Shown in pieces: positions 50,993 to 61,305 of a stretch of 64,000 bases of DNA. A program made the position numbers and the translations under genes. The notes beneath the pieces are model-generated. The model saw only the letters and a list, made by a program, of their open reading frames with translations, ran no database searches and was not told the origin of the DNA. This DNA is from JAEMQF01 sp963850525 (GTDB lineage Bacteria; Pseudomonadota; Gammaproteobacteria; Burkholderiales; Burkholderiaceae_C). The stretch's first letter is position 1. Each line of letters starts with the position of its first letter. The stretch is taken from NCBI GenBank assembly GCA_963850525.1, contig CAWKLQ010000008.1, positions 1,674,001-1,738,000 on the forward strand, given 5' to 3'.

Positions 50993-53900
50993 TTACTCAT
51001 AAACGACCGTCGCGCGCCCCTCATCGGCACTCGCCCGCCACCGCTCCAACGCCGCATCGCTCGGATAAAACCGCGCACCGTCCCCCAGCTCCAACTCCGC
51101 ACTGGCGCGCTCGCGCTGCAGCCGCAAACGCACCGCCATGCCTTGCGTGACTTCGCCGTGTTCACCGGCGACACGCCGCGCCGGAAAGTCGCGCAGCACT
51201 TCGGCCACCGGCGGCACGTGGCCGTTGACGTCGACGCGCAGGTACTTGCCGAAGCGGCAGCGCGCGGCGGCGAGGTCCCACACCTGGTTCACGGTCAGGC
51301 GCATGCCGCCGGAAAACCGGTCCGGCTGGACCTTGCCGAGCACGATGATGAGTTCGTCGTCTTTCAGCCAGTCCTTGTGTGCGTTGAGCAGTTCTTCGCT
51401 GGCGACGGCCTCGAGCACCTCGCTCTTGTCATCTAACTTGAAGATGGCAACGCGCCCGCGCTGGCCGTTGACGATGCGCAGATCGGTCACGATGCCGGCG
51501 AGCACTTGCGGCTCGCGCGTGTCGATCATGTCGGCAATCGCGCGCCGCGCGAAGGCGCGCACTTCGGCGGCGCTCTGGTCGAACAGATGGCCGGAGAGGT
51601 AAAAGCCGAGGGCGGATTTTTCCAGCGTCAGCTGCTCGCGGATCGACCACGCCGGCGCCGCGATCAACTGCGGCTCGTTGGTGCTGGCGCCGTGCATGGC
51701 GGAGTCGCCTGCGTCGAAGTCGAACAGGCCGCCCTGGTTCGCATTCGCTGCCTGCGTCTCCGCAAAGTCGAAGGCCAAGCCGACGCTTGCCAGGAGCGAC
51801 GCGCGATCAGGGCACAACGCGTCGAATCCGCCGGCCTTGATGAGCGACTCGACGCTGCGTTTATTGACGCGCGTGCGGTCGACTCGCGTGCAGAAGTCGA
51901 ACAGCGACTTGAATGCGCCGCCCTGCGCGCGTGCGTTGACGATTGCCTCGACCGCACTTTGCCCGGTGCCCTTGATGGCCCCCAGGCCGTAGCGCACGAC
52001 CTTGTCCGCCACGGGCTCGAAGCGGTGCGTGCACGTGTTGACGTTGGGCGGCTCGAAGGTCAGGCCCATCGCCAGGGCGTCGTCGTGATAGATCTTCAGC
52101 TTGTCGGTGTCGTCGAGCAGTACGCTCATGTTGGCAGCGGTGAACTCGGCGAGGTAGTGCACCTTGAGCCACGCCGTCTGGTACGCGAGCAGCGCGTACG
52201 CCGCGGCGTGCGACTTGTTGAAGCCGTAGCCGGCAAACTTTTCCATCAGGTCGAAGATCTCGTTCGCCTGGAGTTCGCCTATGCCTTTGTTCGCCGCGCC
52301 TTGCGCGAAGATGGTTCGCTGCTGCGCCATTTCGTCGGCCTTCTTCTTGCCCATCGCGCGGCGCAGCAGGTCCGCCTCGCCGAGCGAGTAGCCGCCCACG
52401 AGCTGAGCCACCTGCATCACCTGCTCTTGATAGACCATGATGCCGTAGGTCTCTTGCAGCACTTCGGCCATCAGCGGGTGCGGGTACTGCACGGCTTCGC
52501 GGCCATGCTTGCGTGCGCAGTACGACGGAATCAAGTCCATCGGGCCAGGGCGGAACAACGCGACGAGCGCGATCACGTCTTCAAAGACACCGGGCTTGGC
52601 GTCGCGCAGCATGCGTTGCATGCCTGAGCTTTCCAGCTGGAACACGGCGACGGTTTTGCCTTCGCTCATCAGCTGGTAAGTGGCGCGGTCGTCCAGCGGC
52701 AGCGTCTCGAGCGAGAATTCGCGCTGGCTCGCGTGGCGCTTGCGAATGAATTCCTTCGCAAGCTCCAGAATCGTCAGCGTCGCCAGGCCCAGAAAGTCGA
52801 ACTTGACGAGGCCGATCGCCTCGACGTCGTCCTTGTCGTACTGGCTTACCGCGCTGTCGCTGCCCGGCTGCATATAAAGCGGGCAGAAGTCGGCGATGCG
52901 TCCGGGCGCGATCAACACGCCGCCGGCGTGCATGCCCACGTTCCTCACCACGCCTTCGAGGCGCTCGGCCATCGCCAGCAGTTCGGCAACTTCGACTTCC
53001 GCCTTCTCGCGCTGCTCGATCTCGGGCGCTTCTTCGCGCGCGTAGATCACTCCTGGGTCGGGTGGGTCCGGAGCTCGCTTGAGCGTCACGGTCTTGCCGG
53101 GCGGCGCGGGAACGAGTTTGGCGATGCTGTCCACGTGCCCGTAACTCATGCCGAGCACCCGGCCCACGTCGCGCAGCGCGGCTTTCGCTGCCATCGTGCC
53201 GAAGGTGGCGATCTGGCTCACTGCGTCGCGGCCGTACTTTTGCTTGACGTATTCGATGACGCGATCGCGATTCGCCTGACAGAAGTCGATGTCGAAGTCG
53301 GGCATCGAGACGCGGTCCGGGTTCAGGAAGCGCTCGAACAGCAGGTGGTAGCGCAGCGGGTCCAGGCCCGTGATGCCCAGCGAATACGCGACGAGCGAGC
53401 CCGCGCCCGAGCCGCGCCCGGGCCCGACCGGGCAGCCGTTGGCCTGCGCCCAGTTGATGAAGTCGGCGACGATGAGGAAGTAGCCGGGGAAGCCCATCTT
53501 CAGAATCGTCGCGATTTCGAAGTCCAGGCGTTCGACGTAGCGGGACCGCTGCAACTCGCGCGCCGCCACGTCGGGGTAGAGCTGTTGCAGCCGCACTTCG
53601 AGCCCGGTGTGCGAGGCCTCCCGGAAGTAGTCTTCCATCGGCACCGGTTTTCCCTGCACGAGCGGCGTGGCGAAATCCGGGAGCTGGGGTTTGCCCAAGA
53701 CGAGGGACAAACTGCAGCGCTTGGCGATCTCGACGCTGTTGCGCACGGCGCTCGGCACATCGGCAAACAGAGCTTCCATTTGCGCTTGCGTCTTGAAGTA
53801 TTGCTCGCGGCTGAAGCGCTTCACGCGCCGCGGGTTGTCGAGCATTTCGCCGTCGGCAATGCAGACGCGCGCTTCATGCGCCTCGAAGTCGTCGAGCGTC

Positions 53901-54505
53901 AAGAACTGCACCGGGTGTGTGGCCACCACCGGCAAACGCTGGGCTGCTGCGAGTTGCACCGCGGCGCGCACATGCGCTTCGCTTCCGGCCATGCCGGCGC
54001 GTTGCAGCTCGATGTAAAAGCGTTGCGGGAAGGTCTGCGCCAGGCGCTGCGCGAGCTGCGCGGCGCGCGCCGTGTCGCCACCGAGCAGCGCCTGGCCGAC
54101 CGCGCCATGTTCGGCACCTGACAGCGCAATCAACCCGGCGCCCAATTCCTCCAGCCAAGCCCACTTGACGCAGGCCTGCGCGCGCTGCGCGTTGGCCAGC
54201 CAGGCGCGCGAAATCAGTTCGCACAGGTTGTGATAGCCGCGCGCGTCTTGCACCAGCAGGAGAATCCGGCTCGGGGTGCGCTCGCTTCCCGAAGGCTCGA
54301 GCCACAGGTCGGCGCCGATGAGCGGCTTGACGCCCGCCGCGCGCGCCGCGCGGTAGAACTTGACTGCGCCATAGAGGTTGGACAGGTCGGTGATCGCGAG
54401 CGCGCCCTGGCCGTCGTCGGCGGCGGCTTGCGCCAGCGCGTCGATGCGCAGCGTGCCGTCGACGACGGAAAATTCAGTGTGCGTGCGCAGGTGAGTGAAG
54501 GCCAT
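50993..54505 (-). CDS. dnaE: DNA polymerase III subunit alpha
   Basis: DnaE is the replicative polymerase of the holoenzyme. The 1170-residue protein has the N-terminal PHP domain (HLRTHTEFSVVDG) and the polymerase active site PDFDIDF with Asp403 and Asp405. A third acidic residue lies in VKFDFLG. Next are the helix-hairpin-helix region and a C-terminal OB fold (VLAGIVTDLRIVNGQRGR), then the tau-binding end. Length is normal. ATG 54505 (MAFTHLR) matches relatives; an ATG three codons upstream (54514) also exists. It is divergent from trhO with only 46 bases between starts. Two copies of its 3' end lie downstream. Confidence 0.97.
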   Translation of the reverse strand: MAFTHLRTHTEFSVVDGTLRIDALAQAAADDGQGALAITDLSNLYGAVKFYRAARAAGVKPLIGADLWLEPSGSERTPSRILLLVQDARGYHNLCELISRAWLANAQRAQACVKWAWLEELGAGLIALSGAEHGAVGQALLGGDTARAAQLAQRLAQTFPQRFYIELQRAGMAGSEAHVRAAVQLAAAQRLPVVATHPVQFLTLDDFEAHEARVCIADGEMLDNPRRVKRFSREQYFKTQAQMEALFADVPSAVRNSVEIAKRCSLSLVLGKPQLPDFATPLVQGKPVPMEDYFREASHTGLEVRLQQLYPDVAARELQRSRYVERLDFEIATILKMGFPGYFLIVADFINWAQANGCPVGPGRGSGAGSLVAYSLGITGLDPLRYHLLFERFLNPDRVSMPDFDIDFCQANRDRVIEYVKQKYGRDAVSQIATFGTMAAKAALRDVGRVLGMSYGHVDSIAKLVPAPPGKTVTLKRAPDPPDPGVIYAREEAPEIEQREKAEVEVAELLAMAERLEGVVRNVGMHAGGVLIAPGRIADFCPLYMQPGSDSAVSQYDKDDVEAIGLVKFDFLGLATLTILELAKEFIRKRHASQREFSLETLPLDDRATYQLMSEGKTVAVFQLESSGMQRMLRDAKPGVFEDVIALVALFRPGPMDLIPSYCARKHGREAVQYPHPLMAEVLQETYGIMVYQEQVMQVAQLVGGYSLGEADLLRRAMGKKKADEMAQQRTIFAQGAANKGIGELQANEIFDLMEKFAGYGFNKSHAAAYALLAYQTAWLKVHYLAEFTAANMSVLLDDTDKLKIYHDDALAMGLTFEPPNVNTCTHRFEPVADKVVRYGLGAIKGTGQSAVEAIVNARAQGGAFKSLFDFCTRVDRTRVNKRSVESLIKAGGFDALCPDRASLLASVGLAFDFAETQAANANQGGLFDFDAGDSAMHGASTNEPQLIAAPAWSIREQLTLEKSALGFYLSGHLFDQSAAEVRAFARRAIADMIDTREPQVLAGIVTDLRIVNGQRGRVAIFKLDDKSEVLEAVASEELLNAHKDWLKDDELIIVLGKVQPDRFSGGMRLTVNQVWDLAAARCRFGKYLRVDVNGHVPPVAEVLRDFPARRVAGEHGEVTQGMAVRLRLQRERASAELELGDGARFYPSDAALERWRASADEGRATVVYE

Positions 54506-54551
54506 AAGGCGCATTCTAGGGAGTGACCCGCTGCCTACAATCCAACGCGTG

Positions 54552-55289
54552 ATGACTGTCCTGAATGTCAGCGGCTATTGCTTCGTCGAGCTGAACGTCG
54601 TTGCGGCGCTGCGTGAGCGCCTGCACTCGCACGCGCAGGCCCTGGGCCTCAAAGGCACGGTGATCCTCGCCAGCGAGGGCATCAATGTCGCGTTGGCCGG
54701 GGCGGAGGCGGCGCTGCGCAGCTGGATCGAATCCTTGCGCAGCGACACGCGCTTTGCCAAGATCGACATCAAGTTCAGCGTGTCCGAGGCGCAGCCGTTT
54801 CGGCGCCTCAACGTCAAGGTCAAACGCGAAATCATTCGCATGAACCAGCCCGTCGTGCAGCCGCAGCACGGGCGTGCGCCGAGCATCGCCGCCGCCACGC
54901 TGGCGCGCTGGTTGGACTCGGGCCGCGACGACGCCGGCCGCGAGCTCGCCTTGCTCGACACGCGCAACGCCTTCGAGGTGGACCATGGGCGCTTCAGCGG
55001 TGCGCTCGATTGGCGCCTGGACCGATTCAGCGATTTCCCGCGCGCCTTGCAAGAGCGGCGAGCCGAACTCGACGGCAAGACCGTCGTCAGCTACTGCACC
55101 GGCGGCATCCGCTGCGAGAAGGCGGCGTTGTGGATGCGCCGCGAAGGCATTGCGAACGTCGTGCAACTCGACGGCGGCATCCTGAGGTACTTCGAGGTCA
55201 ACGGCGCGGCGCACTTCGACGGGACTTGCTTCGTCTTCGACGAACGAATCGCTGTGGACGCCGCGCTCGCAAGCACCGCCACAGGGTAA
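54552..55289 (+). CDS. trhO: tRNA uridine(34) hydroxylase TrhO (rhodanese family)
   Basis: TrhO hydroxylates uridine 34 in tRNA, the oxygen-dependent route to 5-hydroxyuridine and cmo5U. The 245-residue protein has the N-terminal domain with GTVILASEGINVALAG. A rhodanese domain follows, with the catalytic loop YCTGGIRCEKAALWM. The ATG at 54552 was chosen over an upstream start at 54495 that lies across the divergent dnaE promoter. The family was formerly called UPF0176 or YceA. Confidence 0.9.
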   Translation: MTVLNVSGYCFVELNVVAALRERLHSHAQALGLKGTVILASEGINVALAGAEAALRSWIESLRSDTRFAKIDIKFSVSEAQPFRRLNVKVKREIIRMNQPVVQPQHGRAPSIAAATLARWLDSGRDDAGRELALLDTRNAFEVDHGRFSGALDWRLDRFSDFPRALQERRAELDGKTVVSYCTGGIRCEKAALWMRREGIANVVQLDGGILRYFEVNGAAHFDGTCFVFDERIAVDAALASTATG

Positions 55290-55334
55290 GACGCGCGCGC
55301 CGCGCTGCGACTCAACGGTCTGGACACGCGAATC

Positions 55335-55975
55335 ATGCCACCCTCCGTGGACAACCTGCGTTCCCTTGCCAAGTACCGGGTCGCCGCGCCGCACTACGAC
55401 GCGAGCGCCGGACCAACATGGCCGATCCGCATGCGTTGCGTCGAGCTGCTCGACTTGCGCGAGGGCGAAACCGTTCTCGATGTCGGCTGCGGTACCGGCT
55501 TGAGTTTCGAATTGCTGCTGACGAAGGTGGGGCGCAGCGGCAAGCTGCTGGCCTTCGAACAGAGCCCTGAAATGCATGCACAAGCACATTCGCGAGCGGC
55601 AGCGTTGCGCGCTGAAGGATTTCAGATTGATCTGCAGTGCGTGAGCGCCGAGCAAGTGCGCTTGCCCGAAGCGCCGGCCGCGGCGCTGTTCCACTATGTT
55701 CACGACATTTCGCGCCTGCCCGACGCGGTGACGAATCTTGTCAGGCAGTTTCCTCCCGGCACGCGCGTGGCCATCGCGGGAATGAAGTTTTTCCCCTGGG
55801 TGCTTGCGCCGCTGAACCTGCTGGCCTGGCTGAAGAATCGGCCCTACAACGCGCGTGCCCATGAGCTTTACAGACCCTGGCGCCTCGTTGCAGCGCACCT
55901 GGACAGGTTCACGTGGAGTGCAACGCAATGGGGGATGGGCTACATTGGTTGCGGGCGAATCAGGGAGACGGTCTC

Positions 55976-55979
<4 letters not shown>
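55335..55979 (+). CDS. Class I SAM-dependent methyltransferase
   Basis: This 214-residue protein has the SAM-binding motif I, TVLDVGCGTGLS, near residue 48, and an acidic motif II (LLAFEQSPEM). The N-terminal lead YRVAAPHYDASAG is common in small-molecule methyltransferases. It is too short and too different to be EgtD (about 320 residues). Its stop overlaps the start of the EgtB-like gene as ATGA, so the two are made together and probably act in one pathway. The substrate is unknown. Confidence 0.8.
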
Positions 55980-57283
<1,304 letters not shown>

Positions 57284-57305
57284 TACCGGCGCGGCGTCAT
57301 CGACC

Positions 57306-58247
57306 ATGATCCGGCGCGCATTGCTGGGGTTGATCGTCGCCCTCGGACTGCTGGCAGCGCTGGCGGTGGTCGCTGCGTGGGAGCCCGACCGCCCGGGCGC
57401 CGCACTCGAGGCGCGCTGGGCGGCTGCGCCGTCGCGCTTCGTCAGCGTGAAGGGCCAGCGTGTGCACGTGCGCGATGAAGGCCCGCGCGACGACCCGGTC
57501 CCCCTGCTGCTGATTCACGGCACGTCGGCGAGCCTGCACACCTGGGACGGCTGGGCGGTGGCGCTGCGCGCTGAGAGGCGCGTGATCCGTTTCGACTTGC
57601 CTGGCTTCGGCCTGACCGGCCCGAATTCGACGGGCGACTATTCGGACTCGAGTTACGCGCGCTTTGTCGTCGACCTGGCCGACGCGCTGGGCGTGCAGCG
57701 CTTCGCCGTCGCCGGCAACTCGCTGGGTGGCGAAGTCGCGTGGCGCACCGCCTTGCTCGTGCCGCAGCGCGTCGACAAGCTGATCCTCGTCGATGCCGCC
57801 GGCTATGCCTTCGTCCCCGAGTCGATACCGCTCGGGTTTCGCCTCGCCTACAGCCCGCTCACGGCGTGGCTCGCGCAGTGGACCTTGCCGCGTTCGATGG
57901 TGACTTCCAGCGTGCGCAACGTCTACGGCGACTCGAGCAAGGTGAGCGCGGAACTCGTCGAGCGCTATTTCGAGCTGACGCTGCGCGAAGGGAACCGCCG
58001 CGCGCTGGCGCAACGCCTGCAGCAGCTCGACCGCGGCGCGGGCGCGGCACGCATCCGCGAGTTGAAATTGCCGACGCTGATTCTCTGGGGCGGCCGCGAC
58101 CGCCTCATCCCGCCCGACAGCGCACGCCGCTTCGCCGCCGACATTTCAGGCAGCGAACTCGTGATTTTCGATGCCCTTGGCGACGTGCCGCACGAAGAAG
58201 ACCCGCAGGCCAGCGTTGCGCCGGTGCGGCGTTTTCTGGGCCTATGA
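57306..58247 (+). CDS. Alpha/beta hydrolase with N-terminal membrane anchor
   Basis: This 313-residue hydrolase has one N-terminal hydrophobic segment (LLGLIVALGLLAALAVVAAW) that should anchor it or act as a signal. The fold follows, with oxyanion HGTSAS, nucleophile elbow GNSLGG and cap segments. The late catalytic Asp lies in LWGGRDRLIPP, and the His in GDVPHEEDP. The substrate is not known. It follows egtB by 22 bases and overlaps the convergent DUF599 gene by six bases. Confidence 0.85.
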   Translation: MIRRALLGLIVALGLLAALAVVAAWEPDRPGAALEARWAAAPSRFVSVKGQRVHVRDEGPRDDPVPLLLIHGTSASLHTWDGWAVALRAERRVIRFDLPGFGLTGPNSTGDYSDSSYARFVVDLADALGVQRFAVAGNSLGGEVAWRTALLVPQRVDKLILVDAAGYAFVPESIPLGFRLAYSPLTAWLAQWTLPRSMVTSSVRNVYGDSSKVSAELVERYFELTLREGNRRALAQRLQQLDRGAGAARIRELKLPTLILWGGRDRLIPPDSARRFAADISGSELVIFDALGDVPHEEDPQASVAPVRRFLGL

Positions 58248-58961
58248 ATTCAGGACGGCCAGCACCTCGGAGCGGAACTCGCGGCGGTACAGAATGAAGA
58301 TGATTCCGGCGGTTGCGGCAATGAAGGCCACCGGTGAGAAAAACCAGCCGATCGCGGCAAAGCCGAAGTAGTAGCCGCGCAACCCATCGTTGAAGGTTTC
58401 TGCCGCGAGCGAGACAACGCGCCCGGCGCGGTCGGCAAACGCGTTGCGCTGCATTTCGGCGGCACCGCCTTGCACGTCGAACTGTTCCATTTCGGGCGCG
58501 GTGGCCACCAGCATCGCGCCAAACGTGTACTGGCGCATCGACCAGGTGAAGCGGAAAAAACCGTAAACGAAGATCCCGAGCAGCAACATCAGCTTGAGGT
58601 CGAATACGAGCAGCGAGGTCTGCGCGGTGAACGGGATTTCGCGCACCAGCTCGGTCGCCTTGTCGGTCGTGCTCAACGCGGCGAGCAGGCCACCGATGAT
58701 GAGGATCGTCGTGGAGGCGAAGAACGACGGGCTCGTCGCCAGGCTTTGCATGACGATGGCGTCGAGCACGCGCACTTCGCGCCGAGTCGACTGCAGCATC
58801 CACTGGTGGCGGATGCGGTTCGTGCTCGCAAGCACCGAGGGCTGCGAGGTCGCGCGGTGTTTGGCAAAGCGTGCGTAGCCGATCCAGCCGCCGAAAAAGA
58901 CGGCCAACGCCACCCAGTCCCAGGCCGGCAGCACCGTGATCAATCGGAAAAAGGTCTCCAC
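58242..58961 (-). CDS. DUF599 family membrane protein
   Basis: This 239-residue membrane protein has about four hydrophobic segments, near residues 17-34, 80-97, 122-140 and 200-228. The family-like motifs are RHQWM, ARDA-type VLDAIVMQSLATSPSFFAST and the GLRGYYFG loop. The function of DUF599 is unknown. It is convergent with the alpha/beta hydrolase and lies 58 bases downstream of the pirin gene. Confidence 0.8.
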   Translation of the reverse strand: METFFRLITVLPAWDWVALAVFFGGWIGYARFAKHRATSQPSVLASTNRIRHQWMLQSTRREVRVLDAIVMQSLATSPSFFASTTILIIGGLLAALSTTDKATELVREIPFTAQTSLLVFDLKLMLLLGIFVYGFFRFTWSMRQYTFGAMLVATAPEMEQFDVQGGAAEMQRNAFADRAGRVVSLAAETFNDGLRGYYFGFAAIGWFFSPVAFIAATAGIIFILYRREFRSEVLAVLNS

Positions 58962-59019
58962 GATCCGGACTGTAGCGGGATCGCACCGAGATCACGGCGC
59001 CGGCTGGCGCGTGCGTCCT

Positions 59020-59742
59020 TCAGGCCTTCAGATCGAACAGCAGCACTTCGGCAGCCGCACCCTGCAGCAACTGCACGTGAGCCTCGTCACGCAACATCGC
59101 GGCGTCGCCCGCGACGAGCGCTTGGCCGTTCACGACGAGGGCGCCGCGCACCACGTGCACATAGGCGCAGCGGCCGGGCGCGAGCCGGTGCGTCGCCGCC
59201 TCGGCAGCGTCGAACAATCCGGCGTAGACGCTAGCGTCGGCATGGATGCGGACCGATCCTTCGCGTGCGTCGCTGCTGGCGACGAGCGCGAGGCGCCCGC
59301 GTTTCTCGGCCTCAGCAAAGTGCTTTTGCTCGTAACCGGGGGCGATGCCGGCGGTGTGTGGCGTGAGCCAGATCTGCAGGAAATGGGTCGTTTCCTTGGG
59401 CGCGTTGTTGAACTCGCTGTGCGTCACGCCGCGCCCGGCGCTCATGCGCTGCACGTCGCCGGGTTGGATGACGCCGCTGTGCGCTGCGCCCGTCTCGCCG
59501 TTGCCCATGCTGTCGCGGTGCGCGAGCTCGCCGCTCAGCACGTAGCTGATGATTTCCATGTCGCGGTGGCCGTGCGTGCCAAAGCCCGTTCCCGGCGCGA
59601 TACGGTCTTCATTGATGACGCGCAGGTTCGAAAAACCCATGTGCCGTGGGTCGTGGTAATCGGCAAACGAAAAGCTGTGAAAGCTCTTCAGCCAGCCGTG
59701 GTCGGCGTAACCTCGATCATTCGATTTCCTCAGGGTGATCAC
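59020..59742 (-). CDS. Pirin family protein
   Basis: This 240-residue bicupin of the pirin / YhhW type has LRKSNDRGYADHGWLKSFHSF at the N terminus (a family signature). Metal-binding histidines lie in GTHGHRDMEIISYVL and GVTHSEFN. Some members have quercetin 2,3-dioxygenase activity; many have no known role. I chose GTG 59742, which has AAGGAG six bases upstream; the longer frame to 59826 would cross into the gluQ leader. It is divergent from gluQ. Confidence 0.88.
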   Translation of the reverse strand: MITLRKSNDRGYADHGWLKSFHSFSFADYHDPRHMGFSNLRVINEDRIAPGTGFGTHGHRDMEIISYVLSGELAHRDSMGNGETGAAHSGVIQPGDVQRMSAGRGVTHSEFNNAPKETTHFLQIWLTPHTAGIAPGYEQKHFAEAEKRGRLALVASSDAREGSVRIHADASVYAGLFDAAEAATHRLAPGRCAYVHVVRGALVVNGQALVAGDAAMLRDEAHVQLLQGAAAEVLLFDLKA

Positions 59743-59829
59743 ACGCTCTCCTTCGACGCTGGAAGTGCACTGTAGGCGAAGCCGCCTTCCCCCAAAATGA
59801 ATACCCCGATTCTGCCCAGGGACCACGCC

Positions 59830-60792
59830 ATGTCAGACCCGCACGTGGTGCAGCCCCCAGAAGCCGAGCAACCGGATCAGGCGCCCAGCGCGCCGGGTCG
59901 TCGCTATGTCGGCCGCTTTGCGCCCTCGCCCACCGGCCCTTTGCATTCGGGCTCGCTGGTCGCTGCGCTTGGATCCTGGCTTGACGCGCGCGCGCATGGC
60001 GGCACCTGGCTGGTGCGCATCGAAGATGTGGACACCCCGCGCTGCCGGCCGGGTGCGGCCACGCAGATTCTTGCGCAGCTCGCGGCGTGCGGCATGCGGC
60101 CCGACGCGCCGCCGCTCTATCAATCGAGTCGTGCGCCGACCTATCAAACCGCGCTCGATGACTTGCTGGCGCGCGGCTGGGCGTTTCGCTGCACGTGCAC
60201 GCGACGCGACATCGAAGGCGCCCCGGGTCCAGCGTCCGCACCGCGGGCGCGCCACACCGAGCGCATCTATCCCGGCACCTGTCGTGGTGCCAGAAGGGAT
60301 ACCGCGCGGTGCGCGATTCGGCTGCTCGCTGCCGAATCGCCTGGGCGCCCGCTCGAGGCACTCCACGTCGCCTGGCACGACCGGCGCCTCGGAGAACAAC
60401 GCCAAGACGTGACGCGTGAAGTCGGCGACTTCGTGCTGCGCCGCACCGATGGCTTGTGGGCGTATCAACTCGCGGTGGTTGTGGACGACGCAGCGCAGGG
60501 CATCACGCACATCGTTCGCGGCGCCGACCTGGCCGACAACACACCGCGCCAGATCCACTTGCAACGCGTGTTAGGTGTGGCCACGCCGGCGTATCTGCAC
60601 GTGCCTTTGTTGCTCGGCGCGGACGGCGAGAAGCTGTCCAAGCGCAACGGGGCACGCGCTGTCGACGTGTCGGACCCGGCGCGGGCGGTGCGAGACGCGG
60701 CCGCGCACCTGGGCCTCGCGCTCAACCCGGGAACGCTGGCGCAGACGCTGGATGCGGCGCTCGCGGGCTGGAAGGCGAAGTGGGTGGCATGA
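59830..60792 (+). CDS. gluQ: Glutamyl-Q tRNA(Asp) synthetase
   Basis: GluQ attaches glutamate to queuosine 34 of tRNA-Asp. The 320-residue protein resembles the catalytic half of glutamyl-tRNA synthetase. It has the HIGH-type motif APSPTGPLHSGSL, the zinc-site cysteines in CTCTRRD and YPGTC, and the KMSKS-type KLSKR. It has no anticodon-binding domain, which separates it from GltX. ATG 59830 has AGGGA upstream; ATG 59797 is an alternative. Confidence 0.93.
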   Translation: MSDPHVVQPPEAEQPDQAPSAPGRRYVGRFAPSPTGPLHSGSLVAALGSWLDARAHGGTWLVRIEDVDTPRCRPGAATQILAQLAACGMRPDAPPLYQSSRAPTYQTALDDLLARGWAFRCTCTRRDIEGAPGPASAPRARHTERIYPGTCRGARRDTARCAIRLLAAESPGRPLEALHVAWHDRRLGEQRQDVTREVGDFVLRRTDGLWAYQLAVVVDDAAQGITHIVRGADLADNTPRQIHLQRVLGVATPAYLHVPLLLGADGEKLSKRNGARAVDVSDPARAVRDAAAHLGLALNPGTLAQTLDAALAGWKAKWVA

Positions 60793-60829
60793 TCACGCAC
60801 CTGCCACTCATGATCACAAGGAAATGCCC

Positions 60830-61174
60830 ATGATCACCACCGCCTCCGGCCTGCAATACGAAGACCGTGTCACCGGCAACGGCGCGACCGCGCAAGCCGG
60901 CCAACACGTCAGCGTGCACTACACGGGCTGGCTTTACAACGACGGCGTGAAAGGCGCGAAGTTCGACAGCAGCAAAGACCGCGGCGACCCGTTCGACTTT
61001 GGCCTGGGTGGCGGCCAAGTCATCAAGGGCTGGGACGAAGGCGTGCAAGGCATGCAGGTCGGCGGCACGCGCGTGCTCGTGATCCCGCCGCAGCTCGGCT
61101 ACGGTGCACGCGGCGCAGGCGGGGTGATCCCGCCGAACGCGACGTTGATGTTCGAGGTCGAACTGCTGGGTTGA
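60830..61174 (+). CDS. FKBP-type peptidyl-prolyl isomerase
   Basis: This 114-residue single-domain FKBP isomerase has VHYTGWLYNDG, KFDSSKDRG, GGGQVIKGWDEGVQGM and IPPQLGYGARGAGGVIPPNATLMF, the complete FKBP active-site pattern. No signal peptide is present, so it is cytoplasmic. ATG 60830 has AAGGA upstream; an ATG two codons earlier is possible. Confidence 0.93.
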   Translation: MITTASGLQYEDRVTGNGATAQAGQHVSVHYTGWLYNDGVKGAKFDSSKDRGDPFDFGLGGGQVIKGWDEGVQGMQVGGTRVLVIPPQLGYGARGAGGVIPPNATLMFEVELLG

Positions 61175-61206
61175 GAGCGCCCCCAGCGCCGACGAAAGTT
61201 GAACGC

Positions 61207-61275
61207 GTCATCCCGGCGCAAGCCGGGATCCACTCTGTGCCGAGCGCACTGGATCCCGGCTTTCGCCGGGATGAC
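61207..61275. repeat. Dispersed palindromic repeat pair, copy 2
   Basis: Two hairpins in opposite orientation, GTCATCCCGGCGCAAGCCGG and CCGGCTTTCGCCGGGATGAC, flank a 17-base spacer. The element lies between the convergent FKBP and rhlE genes, a usual site for such repeats, and may help end both transcripts. It matches the element at 25288-25343. Confidence 0.85.
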
Positions 61276-61305
61276 ACCGTTGCCTGTTTGTGGACTTTGC
61301 GTGGC

